From NCBI GenBank assembly GCA_964446295.1, contig CAYUNR010000063.1:1-6560 (forward strand): a stretch of 6,560 bases of DNA. The letters are read 5' to 3'. Shown piece by piece: positions 1-5,806 of the stretch; position 1 is the first letter of the stretch; the number at the start of each line of letters is the position of its first letter. The stretch comes from CAITNM01 sp964446295 (GTDB lineage: Bacteria; Pseudomonadota; Alphaproteobacteria; Paracaedibacterales; CAITNM01). The notes under the pieces were generated by a model. That model made no database searches. It saw only the letters and a program-made list of their open reading frames with translations, and had not been told where the DNA came from. A program made the position numbers and the translations under genes.

Positions 1-548
1 GCCAGGTCTTGTGTTGTTTCAAATGGCTTCGTTGATCTTGTTGCAATAATTTCTTTTGCTATTTGTCTTGATCTGGATTCTTCACCATAAACATACAAAA
101 TTTCAGCAATATCTTTTTCTTTAAAAGTATTTACAACATCCGCGGCAGTATAAGTAGAACCTACCCCCATACGCATATCAAGAGGACCATTTTGGCGAAA
201 AGAAAAACCACGATGAGCTTCATCAACCTGATAACTTGAAATACCAAAATCAAAAACGATACCATCCATTGATTCTGGAGTTAAATATTTATCCATTTCA
301 CTAAAGCACCCGTGGATAATTTGAAACCTATCACCAAATTCCTGACAAAAAATCTGTGCGCGCTTCACAGCATCGTTATCGCGATCAAAAGCAATAACTT
401 TCTTCGCGCCTTTATTCAAGATTGCACGTGTGTATCCACCACCCCCAAAAGTACCATCTACATAGACTTTTCCTGGACAGGGGTTTAAAATTTCAATCAT
501 TTCCTTGCAAAGCACAGGAATATGAGTAGGATAAATGTCAGGTGCCAT
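1..548 (-). CDS. rsmH: RsmH (MraW), 16S rRNA (cytosine-1402-N4)-methyltransferase, N-terminal 182 residues
   Basis: This is the 5' part of rsmH; the frame stays open to the left edge. RsmH uses S-adenosylmethionine to methylate N4 of C1402 in the 16S rRNA decoding centre, in the cytoplasm. Visible family marks are THIPVL near the N-terminus (residues 8-13), the SAM-binding loop DGTFGGGGYTRAIL (31-44), the acidic FDRD (54-57), DFGISSYQVDEAHRGFSF (100-117) and NGPLDMRM (120-127). The last two match the usual DLGVSS-DEAERGFSF-DGPLDMRM stretch. About 130 C-terminal residues of a family usually near 300-330 lie outside the window. I chose the ATG at 548 because it leaves the usual short lead before HIPVL. 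Two more in-frame ATGs at 578 and 599 would add 10 or 17 residues, and none of the three has a clear Shine-Dalgarno. mraZ, the usual upstream neighbour, is absent; uvrC diverges instead. The identification is very secure and the start moderately so. Confidence 0.96.
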   Translation of the reverse strand, partial: MAPDIYPTHIPVLCKEMIEILNPCPGKVYVDGTFGGGGYTRAILNKGAKKVIAFDRDNDAVKRAQIFCQEFGDRFQIIHGCFSEMDKYLTPESMDGIVFDFGISSYQVDEAHRGFSFRQNGPLDMRMGVGSTYTAADVVNTFKEKDIAEILYVYGEESRSRQIAKEIIATRSTKPFETTQDL

Positions 549-668
549 TGGGCTTTTAAGTATAGTTCTATTGCACATTGTAGGATTCACGGGTAGCATA
601 AGTAAAGAATTTCGTCAATATTATTATTGTTTAAAAGCAATTTTTAATATTTTTTTATTGAAATTACC
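549..668. promoter_or_regulatory. Divergent rsmH-uvrC intergenic region
   Basis: This 120-base, strongly AT-rich gap separates two genes transcribed away from each other, so both promoters are expected in or near it. I see no convincing -35/-10 pair at normal spacing. On the minus strand there is a TTGACG at 618-613, and on the plus strand a TAATAT at 645-650, but neither has a good partner. No Shine-Dalgarno stands out before either start. No mraZ-type repeats (MraZ binding sites) are recognisable. The regulatory role is inferred from gene arrangement alone. Confidence 0.4.
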
Positions 669-2531
669 ATGCAGTCTAATACCGATAAAATCACATTAAC
701 TAATACTCTAACTTCTTTGGAAGTAGGGGCGAATATTATTAGGGATATGGTGAAAAAACTGCCCCATAAACCGGGTATTTATCGAATGATTAGTGCGTCT
801 TTGAAGGTGTTATATGTAGGAAAGGCCAAAGATCTAAAAAAGCGAGTCATTTCCTATTCACATGTAGACAAACTCCCTAATCGTCTTAAGCGGATGGTTA
901 GTGAATTGCAGACGATAGAGATTGTCACGACCTCAACAGAGGTGGAGGCACTGCTTCTTGAGAGCAACCTCATTAAAAAATTACAACCTAAGTATAACGT
1001 GCTGCTAAAAGATGATAAGTCTTTCCCGTATATTTTATTAACTGCGCACGATTACCCTCGCGCACTTAAACATCGTGGACCTAAAACAGAAAAAGGTACA
1101 TATTTTGGTCCGTTTGCAAATGCTGCTGCAGTTGAAGAAACTATCTTAACAATGCAACGACTTTTTCAAATGAGAAATTGTTCAGATAGCTATTTTGAAA
1201 ACAGGAATCGTCCTTGCTTGCAATATCACATTAAGCGCTGCACTGCTCCATGTGTTGGTAAAATAACTGCTGGTGAATATAAGGAATCGGTACAATCTGC
1301 TAAATCATTTTTATCGGGAAAAAGTGATAAGGTCCAACGTCAATTAGCTGAAAAAATGCAAGAAGCATCAGAAACATTAGATTTTGAAAGAGCTGCTCAG
1401 TACCGTGATAGCATTCGTTTGCTAACGCAAATTCAGGCACGTCAACGCATTAATGTAGCTGGTATTAACCATGCAGATGTGTTTGCTCTTTCACAGCTTA
1501 GTGGACGTGCCGTTGTGCAAGGATTTTTCTTTCGTCACGGAAGTAATTATGGCACAGAGACTTTTGAAATGACGCATACTGACGGGGCAACCCATGAAGA
1601 GCAAATGGCCGCTTTTCTTAGTCAGTTTTACGTTGAGCATGAACCGCCATTGATAATTCTTTGCAACGTTCTTCCAGAAAATGTTGAAGTTTTATCTATG
1701 AGTCTGCACCTGCAACATGGAATAAAAACAGCTATCGAATGCCCACAAAATGGAATGAAATTTGACTTAGTTGAACATGCACTCAAAAATGCAAAAGAAC
1801 ATCTGGAAAGACGTTACAACAGCGAGTTAACTCACCAGAAACAATTCGGATTTTTTCAAGAATTCTTAAATATCCCAAGCATTGATTCTATCGAAGTTTA
1901 TGACAACAGTCATTTGCAAGGATCTTCTGCATATGGCGTATTAATTTTTGCAACTCGAAAAGGCTTTGATAAGTCTCGCTATCGCAAATTTTCAATTCGA
2001 GAAATGAAACCAGATTTTGGTGGTGATGATATCGCTATGATGCGAGAAGTGATGAGTAGACGTCTACGACATAAAGACGAATGGCCTTTGCCAGATGTTT
2101 TTCTTATTGATGGCGGACAAGCACAGGTCAATGCTATTGCAGCAATTCTTGATGAGTATAACATTGAACTACCAGTAGCAGGAATTGCAAAAGGCGCGGT
2201 TCGTAATGCTGGTGATGAAACATTTTATTTTCCTAATCAATCACCACGTAAGCTACCTAAAGACAGCCCCTTGTTATATTTTCTACAAGTTATTCGCGAT
2301 GAAGCGCACCGATTTGCCATAGGCACTCATCGTGCTGGTCGACAAAAAATTCTTGTGAAGTCTCAACTTGATGATATTCCAGGCATTGGCGCTAAACGTA
2401 AGAAAATGTTACTGCAGCATTTTGGATCTGCCGCAGGAGTAGGACGTGCAAATGTAGACGACTTGATGACTGTGTCAGGCATCAATCGTTTGGTAGCAGA
2501 GAAGATTTATTACTTTTTCCATCAAAATTAA
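669..2531 (+). CDS. uvrC: UvrC, excinuclease ABC subunit C
   Basis: This is the complete dual-incision nuclease of nucleotide excision repair, 620 residues (family about 600-630). In the cytoplasm it is recruited by the UvrB-DNA complex and cuts on both sides of a lesion. Domains in order are as follows. The GIY-YIG nuclease (about 33-115) makes the 3' cut, with PGIY at 35-38, YVG at 49-51 and LLLESNLIKK (95-104) carrying the metal-binding Glu. A four-cysteine set follows at C171, C183, C191 and C195, the ligands described for an iron-sulfur cluster in UvrC. The UVR domain (about 222-257, LDFERAAQYRD) contacts UvrB. The RNase H-like nuclease makes the 5' cut, with YDNSHLQG (411-418), LIDGG (479-483) and RDEAHRFA (543-550). 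Tandem helix-hairpin-helix motifs (about 566-618, DIPGIGAKRKKML and VSGINRLVAEKI) bind DNA. All key residues are present. The ATG at 669 has no clear Shine-Dalgarno. No strong terminator follows. Confidence 0.98.
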   Translation: MQSNTDKITLTNTLTSLEVGANIIRDMVKKLPHKPGIYRMISASLKVLYVGKAKDLKKRVISYSHVDKLPNRLKRMVSELQTIEIVTTSTEVEALLLESNLIKKLQPKYNVLLKDDKSFPYILLTAHDYPRALKHRGPKTEKGTYFGPFANAAAVEETILTMQRLFQMRNCSDSYFENRNRPCLQYHIKRCTAPCVGKITAGEYKESVQSAKSFLSGKSDKVQRQLAEKMQEASETLDFERAAQYRDSIRLLTQIQARQRINVAGINHADVFALSQLSGRAVVQGFFFRHGSNYGTETFEMTHTDGATHEEQMAAFLSQFYVEHEPPLIILCNVLPENVEVLSMSLHLQHGIKTAIECPQNGMKFDLVEHALKNAKEHLERRYNSELTHQKQFGFFQEFLNIPSIDSIEVYDNSHLQGSSAYGVLIFATRKGFDKSRYRKFSIREMKPDFGGDDIAMMREVMSRRLRHKDEWPLPDVFLIDGGQAQVNAIAAILDEYNIELPVAGIAKGAVRNAGDETFYFPNQSPRKLPKDSPLLYFLQVIRDEAHRFAIGTHRAGRQKILVKSQLDDIPGIGAKRKKMLLQHFGSAAGVGRANVDDLMTVSGINRLVAEKIYYFFHQN

Positions 2532-2570
2532 TCACACTTCATTTTCATAAAAATTATATTACGATGCACG

Positions 2571-2592
2571 GATTAATTTTATAAAATTAATC
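2571..2592. repeat. 22-base perfect AT-rich palindrome downstream of uvrC
   Basis: GATTAATTTTA at 2571-2581 is followed directly by its exact reverse complement TAAAATTAATC at 2582-2592. There is only one G/C pair per arm, at the outer end, and no central loop. This makes it a poor intrinsic terminator and a better candidate for a DNA-level site (a dimeric regulator or a bending site) or a chance product of AT-rich sequence. It begins 40 bases after the uvrC stop codon and 175 bases before the next gene. Confidence 0.6.
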
Positions 2593-2678
2593 TAATGTTA
2601 AGATGTTTAATGTCAATATAAAGATGTAAAAACATTTTAAAATAAAGTGACTTTGAAACTTCTCTTTTTTAGAGAGTT

Positions 2679-2718
2679 CTTAGCAAAGGAAGTAATTTGA
2701 CTATAAAGCATTGCTAAG
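2679..2718. repeat. 8-base inverted repeat, possible operator of the ClpX-like gene
   Basis: CTTAGCAA (2679-2686) is matched by its exact reverse complement TTGCTAAG (2711-2718), with 24 bases between. The centres of the two arms are 32 bases apart, about three helical turns. The left arm lies just upstream of a possible -35 element (2697-2702), and the right arm fills most of the -35/-10 spacer. That is a sensible position for a repressor, but no known regulator's consensus is recognised. Alternatively it could form an RNA stem if transcription starts further upstream. Confidence 0.4.
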
Positions 2719-2725
2719 TTGTCAT
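2697..2725 (+). promoter_or_regulatory. Candidate sigma-70-type promoter for the ClpX-like ATPase gene
   Basis: TTGACT (2697-2702) differs from the -35 consensus at one position. TGTCAT (2720-2725), exactly 17 bases downstream, matches the -10 consensus at four of six. Transcription would start near 2732, giving a leader of about 35 bases. It overlaps the CTTAGCAA/TTGCTAAG dyad. The -10 is weak, which would suit a regulated promoter, but in AT-rich DNA such matches are common. Confidence 0.3.
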
Positions 2726-2755
2726 CTTCAAAAGTGTTGTGAAGCCCCTTTATTT

Positions 2756-2762
2756 GAGGAGG
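2756..2762 (+). promoter_or_regulatory. Strong Shine-Dalgarno GAGGAGG of the ClpX-like ATPase gene
   Basis: GAGGAGG lies 4 bases before the ATG at 2767 and fixes that start. It is the only strong ribosome binding site in front of any start in this window. Just upstream, CCCCT at 2745-2749 could pair with AGGaGG at 2757-2762 around one bulged A, with a 7-base loop. A weak fold of the leader could therefore cover the site. Confidence 0.75.
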
Positions 2763-2766
2763 CCAC

Positions 2767-4332
2767 ATGATTAGCCAAAATCTTAAAGTAATTTTTATCT
2801 ACACACTGTTAGCTTCATCAAGAGTTATTTCAATGGATAGTGGCATAATGCCGCCAGATAATTCATCCACCACAACACCAAGAAATAGCATCATTGCATC
2901 GGCAACAGATGAAGCCTTTGTTAAGTTAATACGAACACTAAATTATATAAGTGTAACAAACGGTAAAATTGAACCATGGAAAGATGCAATATTAGAATTT
3001 AAAAAAACTCTATCAGACCATTCTGAGGTGTCGACACTTGAGAGCATACGTGACAGAATTTTAGGGGTACCTTTAGCAAAACGTAGAATGGCTATGGTTA
3101 GTAGAGCATTCAGCAGCTTAGCAGGAGCCTCGTCTAATCCAATCGCATCGTCACACTTATCTGACACTCATGCGTCAGATACTCCATCTTATTCCATGGT
3201 TATAGTAATTCCCAATCCGGTAGCGCGAGCAAAACCTGTTCTTAGTAGTGAGAAAAAAAAACGTATATTATCTCCTGTGGTATCTAGCATGTTGGAAGAC
3301 TCAAGCACAGAACCGGTTTTGCTTGTTGGTCAGCAAGCCATTCCTGCACAGGCCATTAAGGCGCATATGATGAGTTTTATTGCGGGACAAGACGATTCAC
3401 TTGAAGAACTTAGTTCTTTAGCGCATCGATTCTTGTGTAACAAATTGTTGGTTGATAGAGGCGGTATGCCTGCCAGCAATCCATCGCACTGCATATTAAC
3501 AGGACCAACAGGATGTGGAAAAAGTGAAAGTCTTAAGCAGCTGGGATTGTTTTTAGGCGTGCCTATCTTGAACATTAATGCACGAAGTTTGACTGATGAA
3601 GGGTTTAAAGGACAAAATTTCAGTGAGTGCGTTTCTAGTTTTTGTGAAGAAAATGGGAATCCAAAATCCGCAATCATTGCAATCGATGAAATTGATAAGC
3701 TTGCTGCACGAGGAGATGATGAAGCACGAAATTTTGGTAGAGCAGTTCAACGTGTGTTGTTATCGCCTTTAGACGGCAATCCTATTTCATTAAAGGGAAA
3801 GCGCTTTGATCTTACAAATTGGTGGTTTATTGGAACTGGTGCTTTTTCTGGTTTGAAAGGTCGACATGACACAGAAGGAGAACGCGTAACAACCGCTAGA
3901 ACTCAGCAAGACATTATTAGTGCTGGTTTTGAACCTGAATTTGTTGGACGGTTTCCTTCAGTTATTGCCTTCAAAGGTCACACAATTGCGACAATGATGG
4001 ATGTTATTGAGCGTGATGGATCGCCTTTAAGGAGAATACAAAATGAATTTAAGCATTTTTATGGGGTAAATCTCACCATTGAAGCGGCAGCCTTACGACG
4101 CCTGGCGTCTACAAGCATAGAAATAAACCTTGGAGTGAGAAGCTTATACACAATTCTAAATATGGCGTTGCAACCTTTTTATGGACAAGCAATGGAACTA
4201 ATAGGAGTAGAAGGTGATGCATCACTAGTTGCAACTTTAAAGGATATTATGCCCGCTATCACACGGTACATTGCAGATAACAAAGAACCTAGAGAAGTGA
4301 TTCCTAAACATCTTCAGCATCTGTATCTCTAA
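2767..4332 (+). CDS. ClpX-like AAA+ ATPase with N-terminal signal-peptide-like segment
   Basis: This 521-residue protein has a ClpX-type AAA+ module from about residue 192 onward. It opens with IPAQAIKAHMMSFIAGQDD, the counterpart of ClpX's start ending in VIGQ. Next come Walker A GPTGCGKS (246-253), pore-loop GFKG (279-282; GYVG in ClpX), Walker B IIAIDEID (303-310), sensor 1 FIGTGAF (354-360), arginine-finger box EFVGR (391-395) and sensor 2 GVRSL (456-460). All residues needed for ATP hydrolysis appear intact, so an unfoldase or remodelling activity is inferred. ClpX's N-terminal four-cysteine zinc domain is absent. The segment between sensor 1 and EFVGR is short and has no recognisable IGF loop for ClpP docking. 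Residues 1-22 (K7 followed by VIFIYTLLASS) resemble a Sec signal peptide or membrane anchor. Residues 23-190 are Ser/Thr-rich and unrecognised. The gene stands alone, with its own strong ribosome binding site, and converges on znuB. It is not the housekeeping clpX; substrate and location are unknown. Confidence 0.85.
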   Translation: MISQNLKVIFIYTLLASSRVISMDSGIMPPDNSSTTTPRNSIIASATDEAFVKLIRTLNYISVTNGKIEPWKDAILEFKKTLSDHSEVSTLESIRDRILGVPLAKRRMAMVSRAFSSLAGASSNPIASSHLSDTHASDTPSYSMVIVIPNPVARAKPVLSSEKKKRILSPVVSSMLEDSSTEPVLLVGQQAIPAQAIKAHMMSFIAGQDDSLEELSSLAHRFLCNKLLVDRGGMPASNPSHCILTGPTGCGKSESLKQLGLFLGVPILNINARSLTDEGFKGQNFSECVSSFCEENGNPKSAIIAIDEIDKLAARGDDEARNFGRAVQRVLLSPLDGNPISLKGKRFDLTNWWFIGTGAFSGLKGRHDTEGERVTTARTQQDIISAGFEPEFVGRFPSVIAFKGHTIATMMDVIERDGSPLRRIQNEFKHFYGVNLTIEAAALRRLASTSIEINLGVRSLYTILNMALQPFYGQAMELIGVEGDASLVATLKDIMPAITRYIADNKEPREVIPKHLQHLYL

Positions 4333-4350
4333 ATCACAATTGTAGATAAA

Positions 4351-5124
4351 TTACTTGGCGCTTATTTTTATAAGCGCCATTGTAATTGCAGATACACAAA
4401 CAATTGCAGGACCAGTGGGCAGATCAAAATACAAACTTACACCAATGCCCATGACACTTGAAAAGCAGCTAATTAATATAGCAGAGACTATCATTTTAGA
4501 CGGTGTATTAGAACGATATCTTGCTGCAGCTGCCGGAATAATTGTAAGGGCAGGTGCAAATAATGCTCCTAACATTTTCATCACGATTCCCATAATAATT
4601 GCATATGAAAAAAGCACCATTAGGCGAATTGTCTTTGATGGGAATCCTTGCACTTGAGCAAGATCAGCATCAAAACTTGTCATTAAAATTGCTGCCCAGT
4701 ATTTTGCTATAAATCCCCATAAGGCAAGAAGAGCGACAAGAAGCAAAACAATATCTGGCACGCTTGTACTGAGCAAATCACCAAACAATAATGCATTGGG
4801 ATCAAGGTTTGCTTTTGGAAATAATGAAATAATTAATATGCTGAACGACAAGCAGCTGTATGAAATAACTGCTAAAGATACATCACTTTGTTTTGACGAT
4901 TTATGCGCTATGAAAAAGGCAATGCATAAACATATTGCTATAGCTCCAAAGGCATAGGGCAGATGCAAAAGTATACTGAAACACACTCCAAGTAGTGATG
5001 CATGCGCTAATGTATCACCAAAGAAGGCCAGGCCATTCCAAAGGCCTATACAACCCAAAGGTGCAGTAATTAAACTTGCCAAAAGCGCAGATACAACAAT
5101 GAAAAGTACGAATGAATCAATCAT
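4351..5124 (-). CDS. znuB: ZnuB, zinc ABC transporter permease
   Basis: This 257-residue polytopic membrane protein belongs to the ABC-3 metal permease family (E. coli ZnuB is about 260). As an inner-membrane dimer it forms the channel for Zn2+ delivered by a periplasmic ZnuA and powered by ZnuC. Hydrophobic segments fall at about 5-25, 42-54, 57-74, 84-102, 122-147, 166-200, 210-232 and 236-254. Family signatures are FFGDTLAHASLLG (34-46), ALLFGDLL (111-118), GALFAPALTIIPAAAAR (186-202) and DLPTGPAIV (234-242). I chose the ATG at 5124 (MIDSFVLF), which overlaps the znuC stop by 8 bases. A start 12 codons upstream at 5160 would be set deeper inside znuC and would add an atypical MLRINIITIITI lead. 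No solute-binding gene is adjacent. Zinc rather than manganese or iron is inferred mainly from the ZnuC partner. Confidence 0.92.
   Translation of the reverse strand: MIDSFVLFIVVSALLASLITAPLGCIGLWNGLAFFGDTLAHASLLGVCFSILLHLPYAFGAIAICLCIAFFIAHKSSKQSDVSLAVISYSCLSFSILIISLFPKANLDPNALLFGDLLSTSVPDIVLLLVALLALWGFIAKYWAAILMTSFDADLAQVQGFPSKTIRLMVLFSYAIIMGIVMKMLGALFAPALTIIPAAAARYRSNTPSKMIVSAILISCFSSVMGIGVSLYFDLPTGPAIVCVSAITMALIKISAK
4356..4379. terminator. Hairpin between convergent genes, possible bidirectional terminator
   Basis: TGGCGCTTAT (4356-4365) and ATAAGCGCCA (4370-4379) form a perfect 10-bp stem with a 4-base loop. It sits at the meeting point of two convergent units, 23 bases past the ATPase stop. 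On the znuB side it lies within the last nine codons of the gene. Neither flank has a strong T-run (TTGTAATT on the plus side, AGTAATTT on the minus side), so termination may be inefficient or the hairpin may mainly protect 3' ends. Confidence 0.55.
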
Positions 5125-5806
5125 GATGGTGATGATCGTGATGATGTTGATACGGAGCAAAGCCAGGGAATAGTTTTTGCACTTCTTGAACCTGACGTAC
5201 TTTTTCAGGAGTCCCTTGGCAACAAACGTGGTGATTCAAACAAATCACATGATCTGTGCAATCAAACACAAAATGCAAATCATGAGAAATAAGCACGATA
5301 GCCATATTGTATTCATTTTTCAGTTCTATCAGTTTGCTGTAGAACGCGGACTGCCCATCTGCATCAATTCCTTGCGTGGGCTCGTCTAAAATTAGGACAT
5401 CTGGTCTTTTCAAAACAGCGGCATTAAAAAGAACTTTTTGCAATTCCCCACCCGATAAAGCATGAATCGATCTATTCATTAAAAACGAAATATCAAATGG
5501 GTATTCAATTTTTTGTTGCCCGCATAGGCTTAGAAATGTCTGCACTGTCATTGGCATAAACCTATTAGCATAAAGCTTTTGTGGAACATATCCCATTTGT
5601 ATATTTTTTTTTCGACTGATAATACCTGATGTTGGATCAACAAGCCCCAAAATTAGTCGCACCAGAGTAGTTTTTCCTGCGCCGTTCGGGCCAATTATTG
5701 TTGTGACGCTATTCGGCGAAATATTGAAATTGATATCATGTAACAAAGTTTTGCTTTGAGATTCCTGTTTAAGGGTATATTCAATAGACTTTAATGAAAT
5801 TAGCAT
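5117..5806 (-). CDS. znuC: ZnuC, zinc ABC transporter ATP-binding protein
   Basis: This 229-residue cytoplasmic ATPase of the zinc importer is complete. It shows Walker A GPNGAGKT (39-46), Q-loop GYVPQKLY (72-79; Q76), ABC signature LSGGE (117-121), Walker B VLILDEPTQGID (137-148) and the switch histidine in LISHDLH (172-178). The stretch CLNHHVCCQGTPEKV (189-203) closely parallels E. coli ZnuC (CLNHHICCSGTPE), which favours zinc over other ABC-3 metals. The C-terminus is histidine-rich (QHHHDHHHHD, 220-229), as in other ZnuC proteins, and may bind zinc. The start ATG at 5806 overlaps the mraY stop as TAATG, so translation is probably coupled. A longer frame beginning at 5893 would add 29 residues rich in Cys inside mraY and is rejected. 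In other proteobacteria znuCB is repressed by Zur; no Zur box is visible here, as no promoter separates it from mraY. Confidence 0.95.
   Translation of the reverse strand: MLISLKSIEYTLKQESQSKTLLHDINFNISPNSVTTIIGPNGAGKTTLVRLILGLVDPTSGIISRKKNIQMGYVPQKLYANRFMPMTVQTFLSLCGQQKIEYPFDISFLMNRSIHALSGGELQKVLFNAAVLKRPDVLILDEPTQGIDADGQSAFYSKLIELKNEYNMAIVLISHDLHFVFDCTDHVICLNHHVCCQGTPEKVRQVQEVQKLFPGFAPYQHHHDHHHHD

Noticed and set aside
2657..2678. A bulged hairpin (AAC-TCTCT / AGAGA-GTT around TTTTT) as a uvrC terminator
   Set aside because: The stem is short and AT-rich with a bulge, no T-run follows it, and it lies about 125 bases past the uvrC stop, so there is too little to call a terminator.
3330..3750. 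Minus-strand open frames of 115 and 65 codons within the ATPase gene
   Set aside because: They lie opposite the conserved Walker A and B coding region, have no family likeness and no ribosome binding site, and are shadows of the real gene.
2767..4332. Calling this gene clpX or hslU
   Set aside because: The zinc-binding domain and ClpP-docking loop of ClpX are missing, the HslU intermediate domain is not seen, an N-terminal hydrophobic segment is present, and neither clpP, hslV nor lon is adjacent.
4355..4657. A 100-codon plus-strand open frame opposite znuB
   Set aside because: It begins inside the hairpin, its sequence is the antisense of conserved ZnuB segments, and it has no independent support.
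5125..5160. A 12-residue extension of ZnuB starting at 5160
   Set aside because: The added MLRINIITIITI is the shifted-frame reading of the ZnuC histidine-tail codons; the start at 5124 gives the family's usual length and N-terminus.
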